Positions 24,604-36,683 of a DNA stretch of 64,000 bases are shown here, one piece after another. The DNA lies in NCBI GenBank assembly GCA_039096225.1, contig JBBPEB010000032.1, positions 1,027,501-1,091,500 of the forward strand, in the 5' to 3' direction. A program made the translations under genes and the position numbers. Numbering within the stretch: position 1 is the first letter of the stretch; every line of letters begins with the position of its first letter. The notes under the pieces were generated by a model. The model made no database searches, had not been told where the DNA came from, and worked only from the letters and a program-made list of their open reading frames with translations. Source of the DNA: Blastocystis sp. Blastoise (lineage: Eukaryota; Sar; Bigyra; Opalinata; Blastocystidae).

Positions 24604-27600
24604 TAATAATACTAATAAATATAATAATAATAAATATAATAAATATAAATATAATAATAATAAATATAATAAACATAACAATATATACCTTTTTTATTAG
24701 GTTCAAAATTAAATCCAAAATCTCTACTGGCAACTCTCATTCTCCCTCCAGATCGAGGAGGGGGAAGTGGGGGTAATGCTGATGATGATATATTCAATTT
24801 ATTATTATTATTATTATTAATATTATTATTATTATTCTTTCCTAAAGTAATAATATTATTATGATGAGAAATAGCTATTCTATCTTTATTTGTAGGAGTT
24901 AATAATATATTACTAGCACAATTATTATGTATATCATATGTATAATCAATACAAGTATTAAGATCTGAAGATTGTAACGTTGATTTGATTTGATTGGCTA
25001 TTGTTGAAGATAAATGTGCGGATAACGGACTGTTAACATTCTGAGGAATAGTATTTTTATCATTATTATCATTAGTATTATTATTAGTATAATTATTATC
25101 ATTTTCAAATAATTCACCATTACTAATACTATTGATTCTCTTTAGAGGAATAGGAGAAGTACTTTTCGATAAGGTGATATTTCTATATCATTATCTGCTT
25201 CTTTATATATAGTATCCATATTAATTGGACGTATTTCAGAGAATGAAGATGAATTTCCTTGTGTAGTAGTAGTATATATTTCATTGCGATCACCATCAAA
25301 TACTATTTCATTAGTATTATTCACTTCATAAGGAGAAACAGATGTAGATGAAGGCATAGGAGTAATAGAAGCTTTTGGAAATGGTATTTCTGAATCATAT
25401 TCTAAAGGATCTAAAGAATTTCTATTCGAACCAGAAAGATGATGAGAGAAAGAATGTATATTATTATTAGTAGTAGTATCAACTTATAATTCATTACTAT
25501 TGATTAATATATTATTTGATATAGGAGGAGGAGTAGCCGATTTGATATAGAACTATCTACAATAGGAGACGAGACACAATCATTATTTTCATGATAACTA
25601 CTATTTGAGTCTTGTTTCATGAGATGGTGTTGACTATTATATTGTAAATTCGAGAGAGAAAGAGGAATAGAAGAAGGTGGAGTTGCTGATAAAGATGGAG
25701 GTATATATATAGATGTACCTATATGAGTAGAAGGAGTAGATATACGTATTGATGAAGGATATGAATGACCTAATAATTTATTAGCTATTATATTATTATT
25801 TAGAGTAGTATTATTATTAGTATTATTTATAGAAGATACAATAGGCATATTATTATTAGTAGTAGCATTAGTATTAATACTATTCATATTAATACCATTA
25901 ATATTAATTTTCTTTTCTAAGAATAATTTATGCATTACTTCTGGTTTATAGAAAGGAGTTAATATATAGAAAGCATCAAGTAATGTAGAGGTAAATAATT
26001 GCTGTATTATATAAGGATTTGAAAAAGATGGAGTTAATAAAGAAAAATAAATTTCTATTATCATTTGTATAGATGCAGAATCTATATAATATTAATAATT
26101 ATTAGATATTATAAATATTTAAAAAAATGAAATTATATATATATATACCTTTATGACATATATTGGCTAATATATATATATCTCTTTGCCACCTCTGTAA
26201 CATTCTAATATATACCTCATCCGATATATGGTCATCCACCAAATTATCTAAAGCCTTCTCTATATATATATTATATAAACATATGTATATATATTATATA
26301 CTATAAATATATATACTTCTTTTAATATCTAAAGATAATGTTGTTCAATAACCAGTCAATTTATCTTGATCATCTCTATATATAATATTATATACAAATA
26401 TACATAATCATATATATATACAATTTAGTTAAAGCAGCAAGATAAAGTAATAGAATATCTTTAAATAAAAAATATTATCATCTTTTTCATATCTTAAACA
26501 TTTATGTATATAATCACATATTTCTGTATCCATATAATTAGTAATATGTATAATATCATATATAAAGTTGATAATAGAACGATATTGCTTTGTTATTGTA
26601 GTATCTGCAGAATTATCACGATATATATATATATATATCATATAAATGTGTTCCTTGTACTAACATATATATTATGGAAACATCCTATATATTATTATTA
26701 TTATTTATAATATAATAATCTTTATTAAATAATAATAAGAATTAATAAAATAATAATAATAATATGTATATACATTAATGAGTATATCTGGATAGTTCTT
26801 ATATAATAATATATAGATCATAAATGGGTTTTGAGAGGTAGATAATATCTTATAGAGATTCGGAGTAGATGTAACTACTGTATGATAATATTCAAAATAT
26901 AACCTATATATATATAGTACAATATATATTCTATTTAGTATAGTATATAAATATTATAATATAATATTCTGTTATATAATAATAATAGGATAAATATTAA
27001 TAATATATATATATATATATATACTTAATAGCTTGAAAGTTGATTTTATGAAACATCCAAAAGCATAGGATAATGATTAATAAATATAATTATATAAGAA
27101 CCATTTTCTTTATCTTTCATAAATGTAAAGAAAAAACAATACATTATTTTCTATATAAATAATAATCATATAGTATATATTAGTATATATAAATATAATA
27201 ATAATATATATATATATATATACAAATAATGGTATAGTTGTAGAATCTCTTTATTCTCACAGCATAAGTTAATATATAAGGATAATACTGTATCATAATC
27301 TTCAATAGATATATATTGAGTAATAAAATGAGAAAATAATATATTATTTATATATATATATCTAATGATAAATATAATACAGTAGAAGCACAAAATAATG
27401 TACGTGTCTATATATATATATAATTAATATTAATCTAATTATTATTTAAAAAATAAAGAAAAATAATATAAGAATAATAAGAATAATAATATATAAATAT
27501 ACAAGTAATTGAACAGATTTAACAATGAAGAAACTAGATAGTTTCCCTATATTCGGATTTTTATAAATATCAATAATATAATGCTTTCCAGGGATGGGAG

Positions 27601-28562
27601 GATTTGGTTTCTCATAAGGTAATAATGGATTAAATAAACATAAGCAATAAACATTAGGTATATAGGCAAAGAGGAAAGGAAATAAAGTAAATAATCGAGA
27701 AGATAAAGAGAATAGAGAGGCAAAGAGACTGGGTCTATAGAAGAAGTATTATTAGAATAATATGTATATTAATATATATAACAATAATAAGTATAAAAAT
27801 GATAAAAATAAATATAATAAAAGAAGAATAGTAATAAATATATATATGTTGATCTTCAGTAGCTGTAAAACAATCAAAATATATATATATACAAATATAG
27901 TAATATTGATAGAATGATTCAATCTATATATAATAATAATAATAATAATAATAAATAGACATACCATTTTTATTTGAAAGAATAGTACCATCAATCGGAT
28001 TTGTAAATGGTAAAGAAAAATTCATATTCTATATATAATATATTAAAATTAGCATAAAATAATATAGAATTAAAATAAATTAAAATTAAATAAATATTTA
28101 ATATAGGAAAATAAAAAAAAAGAAAAATGTTAATGCAAACGAAAAAAAATATATATGATATTTATATACTGTTGATAACATGTTGAGTTGTTGTTTGACA
28201 GTGATTTGAGTAAGAACCACCAAAAAGAACCTAAAAAAATTAAAAAAAAAGAAATGGAAAAAAATACCTTACCAAATAGATAGATAACAACAATTCTTTT
28301 TGACAAACACTTCTAATAGTGACTGAGGAGACTGTTTGAACGCAGACGGGAAGCCAGAATGAAGAACCTAAAAGAATCAGATAAAAAAATAGGAAATATT
28401 CAATAAATAAATTATGATATAATATATACCTGTATAGAAAACACCTAAGATATGCATAGCAGTAACTAGATCTGCTTGTATGCAACAAATTAAAAATAAA
28501 GATAAATTCATATTTAAAGTCAATTTTTTAGTCAAATAATAAAAATTTTCATAAAAATTCAT
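22400..28562 (-). CDS. large intron-rich gene of unknown function (gene Y)
   Basis: Minus-strand protein-like exons recur for about 6 kb: LFLICCIQADLVTAMHILGVFYT, SSFWLPVCVQTVSSVTIRSV, MNFSLPFTNPIDGTILSNKN, PIPGKHYIIDIYKNPNIGK, SFFIVKSVQLL, DEVYIRMLQRWQRDIYILAN, then SNPYIIQQLFTSTLLDAFYI (25.5-26.1 kb), a long Ser/Asn/Thr-rich stretch (24.8-25.9 kb) and RVASRDFGFNFEPNKKG. AT-only introns separate them, several expanded as AAT or TA repeats. Exon borders are only partly resolved and I cannot prove one continuous transcript. The helical NPYI..QL block faintly resembles the UFD2/UBE4 core; that is a guess. Otherwise unrecognised. Confidence 0.5.
24313..24426. repeat. 57-bp tandem duplication
   Basis: Two adjacent near-perfect copies, each with ATCAATTTATATAT... 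then ATTCTGCACAATAACTACAT and CAGATGCTAATAT, offset by 57 bp. Lies in a putative intron of gene Y. Confidence 0.9.
24480..24680. repeat. AAT/ATAATA trinucleotide-rich stretch
   Basis: Mostly TAA/AAT trinucleotides with scattered TA. It produces spurious Tyr/Ile/Leu-only reading frames and is best read as an expanded intron. Confidence 0.85.
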
Positions 28563-28629
28563 TTTTAATTTTTTTTTTAATTTTTTATGACTCAATACTA
28601 AAGTAACAAGTTTTAACAATTATATATTA

Positions 28630-29454
28630 CACTATTGACACAACATTATTGTATCCCACTACTTTCAGGTTTTAAAAAAATACTCATTTTTGTTGACTCT
28701 CTGATCTATTTATATTCTGTTCTAAAAGCTATTGATTATAACTTGAAACGTTTTTATAATACATAATTAACTCTCAAAACAACTCTTTAAAAGACTTTTC
28801 TTTGATTCTGAGGAAAAGTAGTTTTTTTATAAGTTTTGACATACTCTTTGTATGCGGAACTTTAAGTCATGATAGAATAAAATGAAAAAAGTCTTTTAAA
28901 ACTCTTATGTCGTCTGATATATAATAAAATATAAATAGACTCACTTTTAAACAATAAAAATATTCCCGTAAATATTTTAAAAATTCAAAACTCTGGTCTG
29001 ATTGCCCATGGAACAAATAGGCTCGGTTCAATTTTTCAATGTAAAAAAAATATAAATTTTTGACTTTTTGACTGAATTTTGGTTTTGTCCCATAGAGGTC
29101 AGCTTATTCACTTTTAATCATATATGTGACTATGAGAGGGTCTTCACTTTAAACACAACTATAAAATACTTTAAAATATTGACCCCATTATTTGTCGGAA
29201 TTGCGACTTTAAAATAAATAAAAACGTTTTGGATATTGGGTGACCCTCTGCAAATAAAAATTAATGTCAATTCTTTATTAAAATATGTCTAATAGGGTAT
29301 TTGAGTCTAAATCAAAAGTCGACTTAAAAATTTTGTGAAAATTTTCATTTTTTTGCCTAAGTCTTTTTTTTCTTGAGTTTTCATTGGCTGAATCAATTTT
29401 GAACGAAAATCAACCAATCAAAAACCTTCAAAAACTCAAAAGTGCCTACCAGTG
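28630..29454. mobile_element. repeat-rich stretch ending in a CACTA-like terminus
   Basis: Ends at 29443-29454 with TGCCTACCAGTG, preceded by AATCAACCAATCAAAAAC and a TTGGCTGAATC block that parallel the terminal region of the 61.1-61.6 kb element. TGCCTACCAGTG is the exact reverse complement of the terminus at 21569. No gene seen. The other boundary is not resolved. Confidence 0.4.
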
Positions 29455-29869
29455 ATATATAGTTTTCATTGCATTCAAAATTGGTTGTTGTTGTTCCAGT
29501 GACCTAATTTTACTTACCATAACATAACTATAAACACATAGTTATTATATTATAAATAGGCAGTGCTATTTGAACTATGTTGACTTTTTAGTATTCGGTT
29601 TCTAATCGAAGAAAGGAGAAACCACTAAGGGGATAAAAAATTTTAAAAAGATTTATATAGTATTTTTATGCAAATTTTGTTTTAGGGGCTGGACTTTTAA
29701 AATTTTTATCTAGAAGATTTTCACATAAATCTTTTTATTTTTTATTTTTTTTTTATAATCATTGTTCTTGACTTATAATGGTATTTTTTATTATCTATAA
29801 ATATTTATTTCGTCATATAGTCATCATTTCTATGTAAAAGAAATAGGAGATGAGCACATTTTCTTTTCT

Positions 29870-30400
29870 TGAATTAAGGTATGTTCTTATTTTTGTATTT
29901 ATATTCTCTCTATAGTTAGGAATTTGTCTTTAGTTCTATACTAACCAGGAATAACTCGTTTTGAAAGGTATGCTTTTTATATTTCTTTATAATAGTTATA
30001 GTTGGCTTCTTTTAACTTGTGGTCTTTGAAGTTGAAGTGTTGTTTGATGTGTGTATGCAAGGTATGTCATTTATTATTATTATATTTTTACCATTTCTAT
30101 TTTAAACTTTTTATAGTCATCCAGAATGATCATATAATTGAAGATTAAGTTGTGCTTGATGTGTGCTTGTAAAAGGTATTTTATTTATTATTATTATATT
30201 TTTATCATTTCTATGATTTCCTCTTTATAGGTTGTCGAAATTATTATAAAACTGAAGGCGAATTTCGACTTAATATTTCTATAAAAAGGTATGTTATTTA
30301 TTATTATTATATTATCAATATTCTTATAATTATATTTTTATAGTCTTTTAAAATGGTCAAAAAACGACTCTCTTGGGATGGTTGCTAAATATGTATTTGA
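29870..30400 (+). ncRNA. mini-exon chain, locus 3, with regular ~114-nt exon-intron period
   Basis: Blocks 29916-29967 (52 nt), 30002-30061 (60), 30117-30175 (59) and 30231-30288 (58) are separated by introns 29968-30001, 30062-30116, 30176-30230 and 30289-30343, the last three all 55 nt. These three introns are near copies of each other (TTATTATTATTATATT core), and blocks two and three share TGATGTGTG. Stops occur in all frames of the joined blocks. The TCATCCA start of one block recurs at locus 1. A tandem array of exon plus intron units; coding role unlikely. Confidence 0.5.
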
Positions 30401-30873
30401 AATTTTATGTTAGTTTATTAATTATTTATCTTTTATTTTTTTGTGTTTTGCTTTTTTATGTTTTTTATTGTTATTATATTTATACTACATTTAAGATGAA
30501 CATGAGTTGTGTTGAGATTATAAACGATCTTAATTAACTGTAAATGACTTCTAAAATAACTTATTAGACCTTGTTTTAGTCATTTATACTAATATTTTGT
30601 TAAATCAGATCAAATATTTGATTATATAGACCATATATATATAAGTTTAAACATACATAGTGATGTGGTTAGAACTAAAATCTACAAACAAAATTAGCTC
30701 TTAAAAAAAAATGATAACCTCTGTACAGGTACTTTGCTACGCAAACTGTTGTGCCTTTAGCCCCAGAATATTGTATGTAAAGCAAAGCTAATATTTGTTT
30801 TAGACCATAATATACTTATTTTAGAAGCAAATTTTTGCAGGTATTATATCGACTTTTCTCTGAGGCTAAAACA

Positions 30874-31252
30874 TGCCTACTAGTGATAGGTATTGAAATA
30901 GTATGTGCTGTTATCGAATATCAATAGATGTCTAGATTACTCCATTATAAACTTAAGTATTTCTTTTCTTCTTACTTTCCTCTTCTTTTTCTCTTTTTTT
31001 ATTGTTTTTTATATTAATGCTTGAAAAATTATCCAATCGTTTTGTTTATTTTGAATATATTTCATTGGCTGATATCAAATAAATCAGCATTTTTATTGGA
31101 TCATTAATAAAGAATATTTATATATTCCCATGAATTTATCAACTATATTAATGTTTTTCACCACATTTATAACAAAGGTGAAAAAAATTGATTCAGGCTG
31201 ATGACAAAACTTCATGAATGGGGTATTTTAGAGCAAAAACCTGCCTAACAGT
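30874..31252 (+). repeat. dispersed tail repeat with CACTA-like ends, copy 2
   Basis: TGCCTACTAGTG stands at 30874-30885. The tail repeat follows (TGTCTAGAT, pyrimidine-rich block, AAATTATCCAATCGTTTTG, CATTGGCTGATATCAA) and ends near CCTGCCTAACAGT (31241-31252). Homologous to 10380-10721 and inverted 53524-53850. Confidence 0.7.
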
Positions 31253-31489
31253 TGTACTTTTTCAAAATTTTGTGAATTTTGCTGTGACTATCACAAAAAC
31301 ACACTTTAAATCAAACTTAAATATTTGAATATTAAAAATATTTTTACGCTGTCAAAAAATTACAAAAATATCATATTCTTTGTGACAAGGACGGCGCCAC
31401 AAAGAAAAAGGGCTTTTTGGAAGCAACCCTACGATATTTCCTTTCAGAGTCTTCCAACACTGGTGGACACTTCTGACATTTTTAAGCAT

Positions 31490-31586
31490 CACTATTAGGC
31501 ACTTTTGACCTTTTAGAATAAATGATTGGCAGAATTCACATTTTTATCCAATCATTTTTCTTAAAACGTCAAAATGCCTAATAGTG
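31490..31586. mobile_element. 97-bp CACTA-like foldback MITE, copy 2
   Basis: Same termini and length as 17171-17267 (CACTATTAGGCA/TGCCTAATAGTG), differing at few positions. CAT flanks it on both sides, a second example of a 3-bp duplication. Confidence 0.85.
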
Positions 31587-31589
31587 CAT

Positions 31590-32255
31590 ATGATTGACAA
31601 ATTAATTTTATGAATCATTTTCTTTAAAACGTTAAAACATATAATAGTATGCAGTCAAAATTAAATAAATAATTTATTATCATGACAACTAGAGCCAAAC
31701 AGGTAAAATGCTATAATTGGCAAATGTAAAAGTATATCTACTGGTTCTTTTATAATAATTATTTGATATTGAAATATTGAGAAACAACAATTTGGGAATT
31801 CATTTATTCATTATAATTTATTATCTCAACAAAATTTGTTTCTTTTATTATAATCTTTTAATGTTATATATGCAGTTACTTTATTAAATAATTATTTACT
31901 GATTAATTAATAAATAAAATTTATTAAAATAAAAAGTGAATATTTGAAAATCTTGCATCATATGCGTTGAGTATAAATCAGTAAAAACTTGGCATTTATT
32001 ATGCATCATGACACTGTAATTATCCCTGCTACCAAAATCATAAAGCCTATTGTCAGCATTTTAAGAAAAATTACAAAGAAAATTCTATTAAATTTCATAC
32101 TTCTTTTTCTATAAAAACATGTTTTCTCGTTGAAAACAGTATGTTAAATTCAATTCCTTCTCTTTGTTTAATAATAACAAGCGTTACTCTCTTAAAATAT
32201 ACATATTTCTTTCAATAAATCAATTCAAAATATTTAATCAAATAGAATATATATT
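31590..32255. other. intergenic upstream of glycosyltransferase C
   Basis: AT-rich, no gene recognised. TAAAACGTTAAAACATATAATAGT at the start may be a decayed CACTA-like end. Confidence 0.4.
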
Positions 32256-32260
32256 ATAAT

Positions 32261-33935
32261 ATGTATGATTATATATTAATTTTGATTTTACTTTTATTTT
32301 GTGAAATAATAACTTTTCAAGTCACTTTAGATCGTTCGCTAGATAGTGGTAAATCTTATTATATATTTATTAGGAAAATTTAGGAAATATTAGCAAAATA
32401 AATATTAGAAAAGAAGAACCAAATAATTCAAGTATGATAAAAAACTATTAGTTACTTCTAATAAAATAGATATTCATTTCCAATCAGTGAAGCTTGAAAA
32501 AAAAATAGCCTTAGTCATTCAAACAAATAATATTACTACAAATACGCTTGATATTACAACATTTTATAATGGAACATCTCTTTTTGATCAAATATTTATC
32601 ATTCAAAGAGATAAAAACAATAATTTTAAGTCTATTAATTATAAAAATACAATTTGTAATGATTTTTCATTTCCTTATTGTATTTTTCAAAATTATGATG
32701 ATTTAGATCATTATGCTTTCATGTTATCTATTTATTATGAAGAAGATTATGTATTTTATATTGATGAAAATGAAATTAATAATCAAATACAAAATCAAAT
32801 GACTACAGATTGGTTAGATGAAACAATATATTTATTAGAAAGCAATCAAATCGATTTATTTTCTTGTCTAATATCAGAATCTTATAATAATAATGATAAT
32901 AAATATTTATCAGGATGTTTAGTAATTAAACAAAAATGGATTCGTAAATTATTAACATATACAACAATAAATGTAAAATCTCCTTCTGTAATGAATACTA
33001 TTTATTCTTATTTAAAAGATCAGAAACAAAATATTAAAATAAATAATTTCTTAAGAAAATCTTATTATAACAGGAAATTACCTAAATCTGATATACAATC
33101 ATTTACTTGTAATTATACAGATATATCAATACCAGATAGTATTTCTGTAATAATTCCTATGTTTAAACGAAATACAGCTGAAAGAATGTTAGAAAGTTTT
33201 TCAATTCAAACACATCCTCCAAGTTATGTAATAGTTCAGCAAAGTCTTCATTATATGGAGATACCAGATTCCATTTTTATTAATTCCTTATTTCCTGTAT
33301 ATTATATATGGTCTCCAAATTGGAATATGAAATATCATGCTAGACTTTATACTTCTTCAATTTTCGATACAAAATATGTTATGGCTATTGACGATGATTT
33401 TTTTATTAACTCGAATAAAGTATTTAAAAATGTGATATCAATGTTAAATATAGATAATAATTTTATATTTGTAAAGATTGGCACATATTTTATGGAAGAC
33501 TTAAACTATAAGCCATTAAAATTAATAGAAAATAAAGATGGATCATGTGATCATGGTGGTAATATATTGTTTTATTCTACAGAAAGATCAAAAATATTTC
33601 TTAGATACAAGGTGATTACTTATTCAAATGGTGAAGATGTTGGTTTTGGAACAACAAATAATATTGAGTGTAAAACTAAAAGTTTCGCTATAGATATGCC
33701 AACAGTTGATACACATAAAGATAAGTTTAAATCAAAATATTGGATTAATGATAAAATATCAGAATTTAGAACATATAAAAATATTCGACTAACAAGTCTG
33801 AATACTCTTAACAAAAACAATTTTTTGAGATATGATAGAATTTATAATTATTATGTATCCATAGGATTTGTTCCATATAATTATAAAATCCGTAATATTA
33901 CAATGAATGTTATTCATGATGGCAAATATGATTAG
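32261..33935 (+). CDS. GT-A fold glycosyltransferase, paralogue C
   Basis: Exons 32261-32348, 32384-32431 and 32470-33935 (introns 35 and 38 nt) splice in phase to 533 residues. MYDYILILILLLFCEIITF is a signal peptide or anchor. The catalytic region has SVIIPMFKRN, then the DxD-type AIDDDFF, DHGGNILF and GEDVGF, ending HDGKYD. Its last exon is exactly as long as that of paralogue A (1466 nt) and the preceding intron is at the identical residue. The N-terminal half is nearly identical to A at DNA level, while blocks around the SVIIPMF motif and the C-terminus differ markedly. Likely an ER/Golgi enzyme resembling GT2/GT64; substrate unknown. Confidence 0.85.
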
Positions 33936-33959
33936 CATTTATATATATATATATATATA

Positions 33960-34950
33960 GTTTGTCAATTCATATATTCTTGTTAAATAATTTGTGATGT
34001 CTTTATATTAATTTTGAAGTTTTATCATTGTTTTTCAATTTTTTTTTTGTATAACGTGAGAATTCTTTAAAAAGTTATTTATTAGTAGTATTATTTTTGA
34101 TTCAAAATAAAGTGTATTTTATGCCTTTTTTAATATTTTTATCCGAATGTCATTAAACTAAAGACAGTTTCATTAAAACATAAAATTATTTTTTGATACA
34201 TTTCAACATAATTTTTTATTTATAAAATGAATCAACATCTTCCCTGAGACATATTTCTTTGCTGCACTGCAATTATCTTTTTAAAACGTGACATTTTTAA
34301 TATTCTTTAACACTTTAAAATAGTTTTTAATATTCATCGATATTAAGTTTCATTTAAAGTGTCTTTTTATGACAGTTATTGAAAATGTTATTAAGGTAGT
34401 GAAAACAAAAATTTTTGTTTTATTGTTTTTGGATATATTATATAAATTAGTCTTAATGTGAATCATTGATTTGTATTGTGTATATATATTAAATAATCCA
34501 AAACTTTGTAAACTCATTTAAAACTATATAATACATTCATTCTAATCTCAAACGACACTCAATAAAGTCATCACTTTCAAAAGAGTGTCACAAAAATATC
34601 ATAATTTTGTTACTTCAGAAAAAAAATGACAATTAAAAACATTGAATAATAGTATTTGATTTCCAAATTGTTCCGATTTTGTAATAAATCTAAAAAATAA
34701 AATAAAATCTAAATTAACTATTGAATCCTTTTTTATATAGAATTAATTATCCTATTGATTATAAAAATACATTTTAATCAAAAATATTTTAGAAAACGAA
34801 TTTTTATTATTCATCTTTTTACATATTATTTACAAATATTATTTTGTCTAAATTTAAAGTAGCAAGTTAACAGTCGAAATTCGTTTCTTCTTTTATTTAT
34901 ATGATCTATATTATTATTAACTACAATACTTAATGTATCATTATTTTTTA
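33960..34950. other. 1-kb intergenic stretch
   Basis: No gene seen. GAGTGTCACAAAAATATC near 34583 resembles the inner part of the CAGTGCCTTC MITE family, so a decayed copy is possible at about 34545-34640. Confidence 0.4.
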
Positions 34951-34987
34951 TTATCTAAATAATATGTTAATACCAAAAATAAAATAT

Positions 34988-36382
34988 TTATAGATTTACT
35001 TTCAGATTTGATGTACTAATATCACAGAGACCTGCTCGAGTTTTTGATGTAAAATATTTTCCATTATATCTCATATTTTGATCTGTTTGTATTTTCTTAT
35101 ATTTTTCACTTCCAAATATATGTATTACAAATGCTAATATATATTGTATATATTTAATAAACGTAAACAAACATACTACTTGGCGTAATATCAATTGTAT
35201 CAACATATTTATATCTAAAATTTGCATTATCTATAACATATCCATCAATATAAAATCTTCCTATTACTATATCATCAAATAAATGATTAGTAAGTGTATA
35301 TTTTGTAGCAATAAATACATCCTATAGTATATTATTTATATAATATTTTCATCATTTTAAATATAATAAATATACAATTGCAATTGGATTTGCATAATAT
35401 GATATTTTATAAGTTTCATTTAATATATTATTATATTCATAATTATTAGTGAATGTTTTATTAAAGAAGAAACTGTCTTGAATATTAGACCTTGTACTCA
35501 CTAGAACTACTTCAGATTTTATTTCTTTCCTATATATAGATTCTAGCACTTTTAGCATTATATTTTCTATATTTAAATTTAATAGTATATCTCCATTTAA
35601 ATATCCATAAAACCATGATTCATATTTTGTTTCTAATGTATTAATAATTGATTTTAATATTGGAACATTATATTTATTTGTTGTATCTATATATAATCAG
35701 TTTTTATAATAAAAATACTTACAATTCAAGCTATATGAAATATTTCGTTTTATACACTCATCAATAGCTAGTTGACTATCTGTAAAAACAACAAATCTTA
35801 TATTAGTATATTTATGGAATATAACTAAACTATCTAAAAAGTAGTTTTGAATAAAATTTCTCGAATTTTGTTCCTATTTAAAAATTTATTACTAAATTAC
35901 TTATTAATAACTAAATACATCATACTGTAATAACTAATGTTGTTCCAAGAACTGCTGTATATCTATTTTTGTAAGTATTACTGGAATCATAATAAAGATT
36001 GATATTATGTTGTTCTTCAATACTTAATAATGAATTACATATTGGTGAATCAAGGTTGACATTACATTTAATCAATTTATCTAGTATATGTATATAGGTA
36101 ACTAAATTACTAGCATACTTAAATCATTAATATATATTTTCTTTGTTGAATAATAATCTTCTTCTGTAAATTTTTGTCTATTTTCTGTGTTAATATCTAT
36201 AGAATCGTAAATAAATTTTCTCTTTGTTAACAAATTCTTTAATTGTATTTGCTATATATTATTAAATATTCTATTTATCTTAACTTATTGTATACCTCTT
36301 TTTCACCAAAATTAAATAATTCTATTGTTACTAGATTTACTAACGATAATATAAATGCAACTACTACTAACAATACAAACAT
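34988..36382 (-). CDS. orphan GT-A-like glycosyltransferase (FYGYLNGDILL type)
   Basis: Multi-exon minus-strand gene: start at 36380-36382 (MFVLLVVVAFILSLVNLVT, a signal anchor), then charged stem exons, YTAVLGTTLVIT, FIQNYFLDSLVIF, IRFVVFTDSQLAIDECIKR, the motif WFYGYLNGDILL, YVIDNANF, and a last exon ending KVNL with TAA at 34988-34990. The order of a strand-helix start, a TDS-type loop and an NGDILL acid pair is that of GT-A nucleotide-diphospho-sugar transferases; proteins with GYxNGDILF motifs occur as uncharacterised eukaryotic glycosyltransferases. Introns of about 35-60 nt; those I checked keep phase. Substrate unknown. It converges with paralogue C. Confidence 0.65.
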
Positions 36383-36683
36383 TTTTAAAGAAAATTTATT
36401 TGAATTCTCATTATATTAATAATTGTTCTATTAATAATAGAAAACAGCATAAGAAAATTCTTATTAATAAAAATAATGTACAATAATAATTTGAAGCTTG
36501 AATCTAATAAAACTTATGAAGTTCTTTTGAAGTGTGTTTTTATTTTAATACTTATTATTAAAACAAAAATTTAAACTATTGTATAATAATCAAATTACTA
36601 CACGATGATACTTTACCATATTATAAGTTATAATGTATTGAATATATATATTTATTTGTTTATTATACACGTAGTTATACAAT

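Noticed and set aside
24469-24797. Overlapping minus-strand frames rich in Tyr, Ile and Leu
   Set aside because: Generated by AAT/TA microsatellite; only the distal RVASRDFGFNFEPNKKG part looks like protein.
32432-32451. A 20-nt intron in glycosyltransferase C
   Set aside because: The alternative acceptor at 32469 also keeps phase, gives 38 nt and puts the intron at the same residue as in paralogue A.
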